A stretch of DNA of 5,087 nt from an uncultured Eubacteriaceae bacterium. GTDB lineage: Bacteria; Bacillota; Clostridia; Oscillospirales; Acutalibacteraceae. Below the pieces are notes generated by a model. The model did not search any database, was not told the origin of the DNA, and saw only the letters and a list, made by a program, of their open reading frames with translations. This document shows positions 1-5,087 of this stretch, piece by piece. The stretch spans positions 1-5,087 of the forward strand of contig CALCVR010000243.1 of assembly GCA_937905915.1 (NCBI GenBank). Direction: 5' to 3'. How positions within the stretch are numbered: the stretch's first letter is position 1; the number at the start of each line of letters is the position of its first letter. Position numbers and translations under genes: made by a program.

Positions 1-3
1 CAT

Positions 4-1527
4 TTATTGGATCAATTGCGTAAGGGGGGAGATATCCAGCCCATCGTATTGGGCGAGGAAGGAGTGGATATGCCGGGCGATGATCTTGACGCCGCCGGCC
101 TGGTCGGACTCGATGTTGAGAGGAAGGATGGGATCGTGAAGAGAAAGGCGCAATAGGAACCATCCGTCGCCATCCTCCTTACCGAAGGAGACGCGGACCC
201 CCTCCCGGTTGTCGGGAGCCAGCATCCAGTTGGGACGCTTCTCCACCAGTTTCAATAGATCATCCAGGACCTTCTGGCCGTAGGGCTTAAAGTCCTCCGG
301 CAGGATTTTAAACCGCACTTCAGCGGCTTCGGCCGGTTCGGCCAGGCATTCAATCAGCTGGCTTATGGTGCGGCCTTCCCGGCGGAGCTTGGCCATCTGC
401 ACTAAAATCTTGGACACCAGATAAGCGCCGTCGTCCAGGAAGTAGTTCTCCTTTAACGCGCCGTGGCCGGAGGTTTCGATGGCGGCCTGGCAGTCGACGC
501 CCTCCCCGTTGAGGCGGATGGCCTCGTTAATAACGTTTTTGTATCCCCGTTTAAACCGATGATGTACCCCGCCCAGTGACTGGATAAAGGAGGCCAACCC
601 GCTGGAGGTCACCGAGTCGGTGACAATGGTGGTGCCGGGATGCTCGGAAAGCAGGATGGCGGCCAGCAGGGCGATGATGCGGTTGCGGTTGATTTCCTGG
701 CCCAGATGATCCACCACGGCGGCCCGGTCCACGTCGGTGTCGAAGATGATGCCTAGGTCGGCATGGCTTTGAAGCACCGATTCCCGGATGGCGGCCATGG
801 CATCGGCGTCCTCCGGGTTGGGGATGTGGTTGGGGAAGTTGCCGTCAGGATCTAGGTACCGGCTGCCGTCGGTATTGGCGCCAAGGGGCTTTAGCACCTT
901 TTCCGCGTAGAATCCGCCGGCGCCGTTGCCGGCGTCCACCACGATGCGCAGTCCCTCCAAGGGATGTTCGCTGCCGGTGGTTTTGCGGATTTTATCCACC
1001 AGTCCCTGGGAATAGACCGAGAGAAAATCCAGGGTTTCCCGCCTGCCGCTGTGGACGGCAATGGGAAGCTCCCCTTTTTCGCAGATGTCCAATAGGGCTG
1101 TGATGTCGTCGTGATCCAGGCCACCCTCCGGCACAAAGAACTTGAGGCCATTGCGGTTGAAGGGCAGGTGGCTGGCTGTCACCATAATGGAGCCGTCGAA
1201 CTGGAACCCCTCAGTCACCAAAGTCATAAACATAGCGGGGGTGGAACACAGCCCGCAGTCGGTGACGGTGATGCCCATGTGCTGGAGTCCCTGGGCGGCG
1301 GCGTCCAACAGGGTGGGGCCGGACAGGCGGGAATCCCGCCCAATGGCCACCCGGATGTCCTCCATAGCTTTGCCTGTGCGTCGGGAGAGCCATAAACCAA
1401 AGGCGGCTCCGATAAAGCTGGCGGCCTCCGGCGTCAGGTTAACCGGCTGCCCTTCCACGCCGGGCAGGGCCACACCGCGGATATCGCTGCCGTTTTGCAG
1501 CTTTTTCCATTGAATTTTTTGAATCAA
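4..1527 (-). CDS. Alpha-D-phosphohexomutase (phosphoglucomutase/phosphomannomutase family), complete
   Basis: Cytosolic enzyme of the family that moves a phosphate between C1 and C6 of a hexose through a phosphoserine and a bisphosphorylated intermediate, supplying sugar-1-phosphates for nucleotide-sugar and polysaccharide synthesis. Seen in the 507-residue product: N-terminal GSDIRG (13-18) and GRDSR (63-67); catalytic loop TASHLP (117-122) with Ser119 as the expected phosphoserine; metal loop DTDVDR (263-268); sugar-binding loop ETSGH (351-355); a C-terminal domain with REGVRVS (441-447) where the usual phosphate-binding loop lies. Family members such as GlmM, ManB and AlgC have about 450-460 residues, so this one is longer. 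The loops also depart from the commonest forms (TASHNP, DGDxDR, RxSGT). From memory they resemble a subgroup that includes plant plastid proteins of this family. The start is TTG at 1527: GGAGGGG lies 7 nt upstream and no in-frame ATG is as well placed. The stop is TAA, and any terminator falls outside the window. Family assignment is firm; substrate (glucose, mannose or glucosamine phosphate) is not decided. Confidence 0.93.
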   Translation of the reverse strand: MIQKIQWKKLQNGSDIRGVALPGVEGQPVNLTPEAASFIGAAFGLWLSRRTGKAMEDIRVAIGRDSRLSGPTLLDAAAQGLQHMGITVTDCGLCSTPAMFMTLVTEGFQFDGSIMVTASHLPFNRNGLKFFVPEGGLDHDDITALLDICEKGELPIAVHSGRRETLDFLSVYSQGLVDKIRKTTGSEHPLEGLRIVVDAGNGAGGFYAEKVLKPLGANTDGSRYLDPDGNFPNHIPNPEDADAMAAIRESVLQSHADLGIIFDTDVDRAAVVDHLGQEINRNRIIALLAAILLSEHPGTTIVTDSVTSSGLASFIQSLGGVHHRFKRGYKNVINEAIRLNGEGVDCQAAIETSGHGALKENYFLDDGAYLVSKILVQMAKLRREGRTISQLIECLAEPAEAAEVRFKILPEDFKPYGQKVLDDLLKLVEKRPNWMLAPDNREGVRVSFGKEDGDGWFLLRLSLHDPILPLNIESDQAGGVKIIARHIHSFLAQYDGLDISPLTQLIQ

Positions 1528-1534
1528 ATGAAGT

Positions 1535-1541
1535 CCCCTCC
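1535..1541 (-). promoter_or_regulatory. Ribosome binding site fixing the TTG start of the hexomutase
   Basis: On the minus strand GGAGGGG is followed by a 7-nt spacer and then TTG at 1527. The spacing is ideal and supports the non-ATG start. Confidence 0.8.
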
Positions 1542-1571
1542 AAATCCAGAATTTCGCGCATTCTTGAGTCT

Positions 1572-1600
1572 ATTATACCAGATGGGATCCTTTGGTTCAA
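1572..1600 (-). promoter_or_regulatory. Sigma-A promoter of the hexomutase gene, extended -10
   Basis: Reading the minus strand, the -35 box TTGAAC (1600-1595) is followed by 17 bp and the -10 box TATAAT (1577-1572). A TG dinucleotide one base upstream of the -10 makes it an extended -10. Transcription should start near 1565, leaving a leader of about 38 nt with the GGAGGGG ribosome binding site and no obvious riboswitch. The promoter is back to back with the thrS promoter; the two -35 boxes are 36 bp apart. Confidence 0.82.
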
Positions 1601-1636
1601 TCGTAGGAAAGCATGGAAAAACTGTGGATATCGCCC

Positions 1637-1665
1637 TTGACTTTGGAGAGGTAGGGTGCTATCAT
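1637..1665 (+). promoter_or_regulatory. Sigma-A promoter of thrS, extended -10
   Basis: The -35 box TTGACT (1637-1642), a 17-bp spacer and the -10 box TATCAT (1660-1665) match the sigma-A consensus at 5/6 and 5/6. TG at 1657-1658, one base before the -10, gives an extended -10. The predicted transcript starts near 1672, just before the first T-box stem, so the promoter position agrees with the leader RNA. Confidence 0.82.
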
Positions 1666-1671
1666 GAAACA

Positions 1672-1925
1672 CAATAAAACGTCGAAGGGGAAGGCACTAT
1701 CCTGTAATTTGTCACCAGAGAGATGCGCCGTCGGCTGGGAGCGCGTCGGCAAAGGGAGAAGGCTACCGCCCCAGAGTGTGCGCCGAAGGCAGATGCATAA
1801 GGCGCGCCGGTTTTTCCGCCGTTATCGGGGCAATGAGAGCGCACATGCAAAGGCATGCGCTGAAATTGGGTGGAACCGCGTGGCAGTCGCCTCGCCCCAG
1901 TGTTTTTGGGGGCGGGGCGTTTTTT
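1672..1925 (+). promoter_or_regulatory. T-box riboswitch (threonine, ACC specifier) controlling thrS
   Basis: A leader RNA that binds tRNA-Thr and senses its charging state. Seen: the conserved T-box GGGTGGAACCGCG (1868-1880); AGAGAGA at 1717-1723 and GGCTGGGAG at 1733-1741, matching the two conserved distal Stem I elements that contact the tRNA elbow; ACC at 1765-1767 followed by GCCCCAGAG, the usual layout of specifier codon, C-rich strand and GAG at the base of Stem I. GGGG at 1687-1690 can pair with the CCCC at 1769-1772. A Stem III-like hairpin lies at 1838-1861 (9 bp with a 2-nt bulge and AAAG loop). The leader ends in a terminator whose 5' arm (1888-1898) can instead pair within the antiterminator. 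ACC encodes threonine and agrees with the downstream gene. Known mechanism: uncharged tRNA pairs with the specifier and with the UGGA bulge, and read-through follows. Stem boundaries were drawn by eye. Confidence 0.93.
1888..1925 (+). terminator. Intrinsic terminator of the thrS T-box leader
   Basis: An 11-bp GC-rich stem (1888-1898 with 1909-1919, including one G-U pair) closes a 10-nt loop and is followed by six T residues (1920-1925). It is the OFF state of the leader; forming the antiterminator uses its 5' arm. It lies 52 nt upstream of the thrS start codon. Confidence 0.93.
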
Positions 1926-1962
1926 GTTTGGAACAAGCCCATCCCCGACCAGAAAATGCTGC

Positions 1963-1968
1963 AAGGAG
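1963..1968 (+). promoter_or_regulatory. Ribosome binding site fixing the thrS start
   Basis: AAGGAG lies 9 nt before ATG at 1978. It settles the start: the same reading frame stays open upstream to a GTG at 1870, but that lies inside the T-box sequence and precedes the leader terminator. Confidence 0.88.
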
Positions 1969-1977
1969 CTGAACCAA

Positions 1978-3885
1978 ATGATCAACATCACTCTCAAAGG
2001 CGGCGACGTCCGCCAGGTGGAAGCCGGCACCACAGTGGCCGAGCTTGCCAAATCCATCGGCATGGGCCTTTATAAAGCAGCCTGCGTCGCCCATATCGAC
2101 GGCCAGATGGCCGACCTGCGCACTCCCCTCACCAAGGACTGCCAGGTGGATATTCTCACCTTTGACCATCCCGATGGCCAATGGGCTTTCCGCCATACCA
2201 CATCCCATATCCTGGCCCAAGCTATCAAACGCCTCTATCCCAAGGCAAAGCTGGCCATCGGCCCAGCCATTGACAATGGGTTCTACTACGATTTCGATGT
2301 GGAAACTCCCTTCACCACCGACGATCTGGAAAAAATTGAAGCTGAGATGAAAAAGATCGTCAAGGAGAACATCCCGCTGGAGCGGTTTGAAATGACCCCC
2401 GAAGAGGCCACCAAGACCATGGAAGAGGCCAATGAGCCTTATAAAGTGGAGCTCATTGCCGAGCACGCCGGAAAAGGGGAAAACATCAGCTTCTACCGTC
2501 AAGGGGAATTTATGGATCTGTGCGCCGGTCCTCATCTGATGACCACCGGCCCTGTCAAGGCCATCAAACTGACCAGCGCCACCGGCGCTTATTGGCGCGG
2601 CGATTCGGACAAAGCCATGTTGTGCCGCATCTATGGCACCTGCTTCCCCAAGGCAAGCCAGCTGGAGGAATACCTCACCATGCTGGAAGAGGCTAAAAAG
2701 CGGGATCACCGCAAGCTGGGCAAGGAATTGGAGCTGTTTACCATTATGGAAGAGGGACCCGGATTCCCCTTCTTCCTGCCCAAGGGAATGGTTTTGAAGA
2801 ATACCCTCCTGGACTACTGGCGCGAAGTGCATCGCAAGGCAGGTTACCAGGAAATCAGCACTCCCATCATGCTCAACCGGACCCTCTGGGAACGCAGCGG
2901 CCATTGGGATCACTACAAGGAAAATATGTATACCACCGTCATCGACGACACCGATTTCGCCATCAAGCCCATGAACTGCCCCGGCGGCATCTTGGTTTAT
3001 AAGACAAAGCCGCACAGCTACCGGGATCTTCCCCTTCGTATGGGTGAGATCGGCCTGGTGCACCGCCATGAGCTTTCGGGCGCACTTCACGGTCTGATGC
3101 GGGTGCGGTGCTTCAACCAGGATGACGCCCATATCTTCATGACGCCGGAGCAGATCAAGGATGAGATTAAGGGCGTTGTACAGCTCATCGACCAGGTGTA
3201 CAGCCTCTTTGGATTTGAGTATCACATCGAGCTTTCCACCATGCCCGAGGATCACATGGGCAGCCTGGAGGATTGGGAACGGGCTACCGAAGGCCTCCGC
3301 GGCGCCATTGAGGATTTGGGCCGAGACTATACCGTCAACGAAGGGGACGGCGCCTTCTACGGTCCCAAGCTGGACTTCCATCTGGTGGATGCCATCGGCC
3401 GTACCTGGCAGTGCGGTACCATCCAGCTGGACATGCAGCTCCCCGAACGCTTTGAACTGGAGTACACCGGCGAGGACGGTCAGAAACACCGCCCCATTAT
3501 GATCCATCGCGTGGTGTTCGGCAGCATTGAGAGGTTCATCGGCATCCTCATCGAGCACTTTGCCGGCGCCTTCCCCACTTGGCTGGCTCCCACCCAGGTC
3601 AAGATCATCCCCATCAGCGAGCGGCACCATGACTATGCAAAGAAGCTGGAGCAGATGATGTTTGACGCCGGCCTACGCGTAGAAGCCGATTACCGTGCTG
3701 AGAAGATGGGCTATAAGATCCGCGAAGCCCAGCTGCAAAAGATCCCTTATATGGTTATCGTGGGCGACAAAGAGGCCGAAAGCGGCCAGGTGTCGGTTCG
3801 GTCCCACAAGGACGGCGACAAGGGCAGCATGGCTGTGGAACAGTTTGTAACTGAGGTGCAGGAGGAAATCCGCACCCGCGCTTAA
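1978..3885 (+). CDS. thrS: Threonyl-tRNA synthetase (ThrRS), complete
   Basis: Cytosolic class II synthetase that makes Thr-tRNA-Thr from threonine, ATP and tRNA, and hydrolyses mischarged Ser-tRNA-Thr. The 635-residue product has the full bacterial layout: TGS domain (about 1-61), editing domain (about 62-225), class II catalytic core (about 240-535) and anticodon-binding domain (about 536-635). The editing residues H73, H77, C182 and H186 are present (HTTSH, CAGPH) at the same numbers as in E. coli ThrRS. The zinc ligands of the active site are C334 (MNCPGG), H385 (QDDAHIF) and H510. Motif 2 carries R363 and the HGLMRVR stretch (371-377), and motif 3 is GSIERF (515-520). Length is near the usual 640. 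Nothing is truncated and no key residue is missing. The ATG at 1978 follows AAGGAG. Expression is set by the T-box leader upstream, and the gene is apparently monocistronic, since a strong hairpin follows 20 nt after the stop. Confidence 0.99.
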   Translation: MINITLKGGDVRQVEAGTTVAELAKSIGMGLYKAACVAHIDGQMADLRTPLTKDCQVDILTFDHPDGQWAFRHTTSHILAQAIKRLYPKAKLAIGPAIDNGFYYDFDVETPFTTDDLEKIEAEMKKIVKENIPLERFEMTPEEATKTMEEANEPYKVELIAEHAGKGENISFYRQGEFMDLCAGPHLMTTGPVKAIKLTSATGAYWRGDSDKAMLCRIYGTCFPKASQLEEYLTMLEEAKKRDHRKLGKELELFTIMEEGPGFPFFLPKGMVLKNTLLDYWREVHRKAGYQEISTPIMLNRTLWERSGHWDHYKENMYTTVIDDTDFAIKPMNCPGGILVYKTKPHSYRDLPLRMGEIGLVHRHELSGALHGLMRVRCFNQDDAHIFMTPEQIKDEIKGVVQLIDQVYSLFGFEYHIELSTMPEDHMGSLEDWERATEGLRGAIEDLGRDYTVNEGDGAFYGPKLDFHLVDAIGRTWQCGTIQLDMQLPERFELEYTGEDGQKHRPIMIHRVVFGSIERFIGILIEHFAGAFPTWLAPTQVKIIPISERHHDYAKKLEQMMFDAGLRVEADYRAEKMGYKIREAQLQKIPYMVIVGDKEAESGQVSVRSHKDGDKGSMAVEQFVTEVQEEIRTRA

Positions 3886-3905
3886 TTTCTGAAATAAAAG
3901 CTAAT

Positions 3906-3960
3906 ATAACAAAAGGGGGCGTCCTATGTAGTTGCTACATAGGGCGCCCCCTTCTGTTAT
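3906..3960. terminator. Long hairpin between convergent genes, probable bidirectional terminator
   Basis: A 26-pair inverted repeat (3906-3931 with 3935-3960) encloses a 3-nt loop and carries one A-C mismatch and one G-U pair. The core is GGGGGCG/CGCCCCC extended by an AT-rich outer stem. It begins 20 nt after the thrS stop and lies 18 nt beyond the stop of the convergent membrane-protein gene. On the plus strand the C run is followed by TTCTGTTATT, and on the minus strand by TTTTGTTATATT, so a U-rich tract is available in both directions, though it is partly inside the stem. It is longer than most intrinsic terminators. Confidence 0.85.
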
Positions 3961-3978
3961 TGGGAGTTTATAGTATGA

Positions 3979-4389
3979 CTAGGAAAGCTTTTGCTTTTTC
4001 TGCCGGACCAGCGCCACGATGGTTGCAATGAGATCCACCAGAAAATAGCCCAAGGCCGCAAGCAAGAAAAAGAAGGCGTAATTGGAGACAGCGGACGTAG
4101 CAGGAGTTAAGGGGACCAACCCAAAGAACAAGGGAATCGGGGACATGAGGAAAAACGCTACAACACAAACTGCGTCGCACACTAGCGTTTCAATCAGGGA
4201 GAGCTGCACAAATCGTTTGAGCCACACAAATGCGCCGAAGACAATAAGCAAACAGATAGAAATCACGGCGCTGGGAAGAGGATTAAAAGTATGCTTTACC
4301 ATGTCCTGCATCGATTCATTCAGCAAGGATAAAGCTGGGGGGAAGATAAGAAGGATTATATAATAAAGATAACCAGCTGCTCGTTTCAT
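3979..4389 (-). CDS. Small four-helix membrane protein, unknown function (paralogue A)
   Basis: Not recognised as a named family. The 136-residue product is strongly hydrophobic, with four likely membrane segments at about 7-24, 38-58, 70-92 and 103-128. Lys-Arg at residues 2-3, Lys58-Arg59 after the second segment and the basic RQKKQK tail suggest both ends and the middle loop face the cytoplasm. There is no cleavable signal peptide, catalytic motif or cysteine pair that I can interpret. The ATG at 4389 follows GAGGAGG with a 7-nt spacer, a strong site. The opening MKRxxGYLYY matches the neighbouring gene at 4592-4993; a hand-made ungapped alignment of the first 82 residues gives 31 identities (38%), so the two are tandem paralogues. 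It converges on thrS and shares the hairpin at 3906-3960. GC is lower than in thrS. That the gene is real is well supported by the ribosome binding site, terminator and paralogue; its function is open. Confidence 0.85.
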   Translation of the reverse strand: MKRAAGYLYYIILLIFPPALSLLNESMQDMVKHTFNPLPSAVISICLLIVFGAFVWLKRFVQLSLIETLVCDAVCVVAFFLMSPIPLFFGLVPLTPATSAVSNYAFFFLLAALGYFLVDLIATIVALVRQKKQKLS

Positions 4390-4396
4390 TTCATGT

Positions 4397-4403
4397 CCTC
4401 CTC
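4397..4403 (-). promoter_or_regulatory. Strong ribosome binding site of paralogue A
   Basis: GAGGAGG on the minus strand, 7 nt before the ATG at 4389. The near-consensus match suggests efficient translation of this otherwise unknown membrane protein. Confidence 0.8.
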
Positions 4404-4550
4404 ACAGAAAAATAAAAATGCAAATAAGTTCTCAAATTTATTGCTTTACACTTCAGTGTGTTAACAATTATAATACATTTTTTGTCAAAATAAAGTTAAA
4501 ATATAAATTATACATAGTAAATGTTTTTCACATTTCACAAAAACACAAAA
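4404..4550. promoter_or_regulatory. AT-rich intergenic region with candidate overlapping promoters
   Basis: This spacer between the two paralogues is very AT-rich (7 G/C in 4501-4540). The palindrome ATTATAAT (4467-4474) supplies a consensus -10 TATAAT on both strands. On the plus strand TTTACA (4445-4450) lies 18 bp upstream of it, a good sigma-A match. On the minus strand, towards paralogue A, the -10 at 4472-4467 has only a weak TTTATT about 16 bp upstream, while a perfect TTGACA (4488-4483) sits too close (10 bp) to pair with it. A promoter for paralogue A is expected here, but which pair of boxes is used cannot be decided by eye. Confidence 0.45.
4448..4459. repeat. Small inverted repeat ACACT-TC-AGTGT, possible operator
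   Basis: Perfect 5-bp arms around a 2-bp centre, placed between the candidate -10 and the start of paralogue A and overlapping the plus-strand -35 TTTACA. The position suits an operator, but a repeat this short can arise by chance in AT-rich DNA. Confidence 0.3.
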
Positions 4551-4580
4551 TCCCCGCCGTCAATTTTACGACGGCGGGGA
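4551..4580 (-). terminator. Intrinsic terminator of paralogue B
   Basis: An 11-bp perfect stem (4551-4561 with 4570-4580, core CCCCGCCGTC) encloses an 8-nt loop. On the minus strand it is followed by TTTTGTGTTTTTG. It starts 11 nt after the stop codon at 4592, so paralogue B has its own transcript end before paralogue A begins. Confidence 0.92.
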
Positions 4581-4591
4581 ACTTGATAAAA

Positions 4592-4993
4592 CTAAGCAGC
4601 AGAGTGCTTTTTTGCTTTTATGATTTTGACAATGTCAAAGACCATAGAGGGCAGCAGGTATCCTCCAATTAAAAAAGGAAGCATATAAAGCTTGCTTGTT
4701 GCCACGATGTTTGTAATGGCAAAGGGAAGCAGCAGGGAGGGCATAATAAATAAGAACATTGCGACAATGGTTACCGCTTTGCACAAAACCGATTCCTTTT
4801 CGGATAATGCTAAGAACCTGCTCAGAAATAGATAAACGCCAAAGGCAAAGACAACCAAGTAAAACAGGTGAGCGAAAGGAAAAGACTGAAACGTACGATT
4901 GACCATTGCCGCTAAATAGTTGGAAAACATACAGGCCAAAGGGACCCCCGCAATTAAAACAACATAATAGAGATAACCAACCACCCGTTTCAT
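4592..4993 (-). CDS. Small four-helix membrane protein, unknown function (paralogue B)
   Basis: Not recognised as a named family. The 133-residue product has four likely membrane segments (about 7-24, 40-58, 70-93 and 102-123), a Lys-Arg N-terminus and a basic KIIKAKKH tail, giving the same predicted topology as the neighbour at 3979-4389. Shared positions include MKRxxGYLYY (1-10), MVxxTFxxxP (30-39), FG (51-52), RF (59-60), E67, C71 and AV (73-74). Identity is weak over the last 50 residues. The start is ATG at 4993, since GAGGGA lies 7 nt upstream. An in-frame TTG at 5008 would extend the protein by five residues, but it sits directly next to the ribosome binding site and the extension breaks the match to the paralogue's N-terminus. 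It is followed by its own terminator. Sampled GC is 37% at 4741-4800, well under thrS. A duplicated accessory membrane protein is the likeliest reading; no role can be assigned from sequence. Confidence 0.85.
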   Translation of the reverse strand: MKRVVGYLYYVVLIAGVPLACMFSNYLAAMVNRTFQSFPFAHLFYLVVFAFGVYLFLSRFLALSEKESVLCKAVTIVAMFLFIMPSLLLPFAITNIVATSKLYMLPFLIGGYLLPSMVFDIVKIIKAKKHSAA

Positions 4994-5000
4994 AAAGAAA

Positions 5001-5006
5001 TCCCTC
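5001..5006 (-). promoter_or_regulatory. Ribosome binding site fixing the start of paralogue B
   Basis: GAGGGA on the minus strand, 7 nt before ATG at 4993. It favours this ATG over the in-frame TTG at 5008. Confidence 0.75.
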
Positions 5007-5007
5007 A

Positions 5008-5020
5008 ATTACTCAGTAAT
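5008..5020. repeat. Palindrome ATTACT-C-AGTAAT upstream of paralogue B, possible operator
   Basis: Perfect 6-bp arms around a single central base, immediately upstream of the GAGGGA ribosome binding site. A single-base centre is too tight for a good RNA hairpin, so a dimeric DNA-binding protein site is the more plausible reading. It shares an ACT...AGT core with the inverted repeat upstream of paralogue A. Confidence 0.4.
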
Positions 5021-5047
5021 GCATCACAGATAAAAGAGCCGTTCTGC

Positions 5048-5053
5048 TTTATA
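5048..5053 (-). promoter_or_regulatory. Candidate -10 box for paralogue B
   Basis: TATAAA on the minus strand (5053-5048) would start transcription near 5041, about 48 nt before the ATG. The best -35 at 17-18 bp (TTATTA or TTTATT) matches consensus at only three positions, so the promoter is weak, needs an activator, or is elsewhere. Confidence 0.35.
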
Positions 5054-5087
5054 AGATGTTAGTAAAGATTTAATAAAACCATTAAAA

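Noticed and set aside
891..1513. Several short open frames overlapping the hexomutase gene on both strands
   Set aside because: All are out-of-frame shadows of a well-supported enzyme and lack domains or ribosome binding sites.
1785..1791. GAAGGCA, resembling a glycine (GGC) specifier loop
   Set aside because: It lies 3' of the GAG at the base of Stem I, outside the specifier loop, and the downstream gene is ThrRS; ACC at 1765-1767 has the correct context.
1870..1977. GTG-initiated 36-residue N-terminal extension of thrS
   Set aside because: It would be translated from the T-box and terminator hairpin; the TGS domain begins exactly at the ATG at 1978, which has its own AAGGAG site.
1822..3630. 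A 602-codon open frame on the minus strand opposite thrS
   Set aside because: It lies entirely antisense to a certain ThrRS, has no recognisable domain, and such frames are common opposite GC-rich coding sequence.
4483..4488. TTGACA on the minus strand as the -35 for the consensus TATAAT at 4472-4467
   Set aside because: The gap is only 10 bp, far below the 16-18 bp sigma-A needs; at 17 bp the downstream sequence is GTTAAC, a poor -10.
4418..4672. 84-codon plus-strand open frame across the AT-rich spacer
   Set aside because: It runs through the terminator of paralogue B and into its coding region in antisense, has no good ribosome binding site, and its composition is that of translated AT-rich noncoding DNA.
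4994..5008. TTG start at 5008 for paralogue B, adding five residues
   Set aside because: The TTG abuts the GAGGGA ribosome binding site that serves ATG 4993, and the paralogue starts at the equivalent MKR.

Overview
The window looks like chromosomal DNA of a Gram-positive, low-to-mid GC anaerobe of the Bacillota, probably class Clostridia. I infer this from four things: a T-box tRNA-sensing leader in front of a threonyl-tRNA synthetase gene, strong AGGAGG-type ribosome binding sites, a TTG start, and consensus sigma-A promoters with extended -10 elements. Genus cannot be fixed from the sequence alone. I see no mobile element, CRISPR array, rRNA or tRNA gene.

Layout. (1) 4-1527, minus strand: a complete 507-residue alpha-D-phosphohexomutase (phosphoglucomutase/phosphomannomutase superfamily), starting with TTG. 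(2) 1528-1977: a divergent control region. A leftward promoter (TTGAAC-N17-TATAAT) serves the mutase. A rightward promoter (TTGACT-N17-TATCAT) serves thrS and is followed by a T-box leader of about 250 nt with an ACC (Thr) specifier codon, the conserved T-box sequence and an intrinsic terminator. (3) 1978-3885, plus strand: thrS, a full-length 635-residue threonyl-tRNA synthetase with editing and zinc-site residues intact. (4) 3906-3960: a long hairpin between convergent genes, probably terminating transcription from both sides. (5) 3979-4389 and 4592-4993, both minus strand: two tandem paralogous small four-helix membrane proteins of unknown function. Each has its own ribosome binding site and terminator, and a very AT-rich 161-bp spacer with promoter-like elements separates them.

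How it works together. thrS is controlled as an autonomous unit: uncharged tRNA-Thr should pair with the ACC specifier and the UGGA bulge, stabilise the antiterminator and allow read-through into thrS. The mutase (sugar-phosphate interconversion for envelope or storage polysaccharide precursors) is transcribed away from it and has no evident functional link. The membrane-protein pair has lower GC than the two housekeeping genes (hand counts of sample 60-base lines: 37% and 43%, against 60% in thrS). It looks like a lineage-specific accessory duplication, and it is the only part of the window whose biology is not explained by known families.
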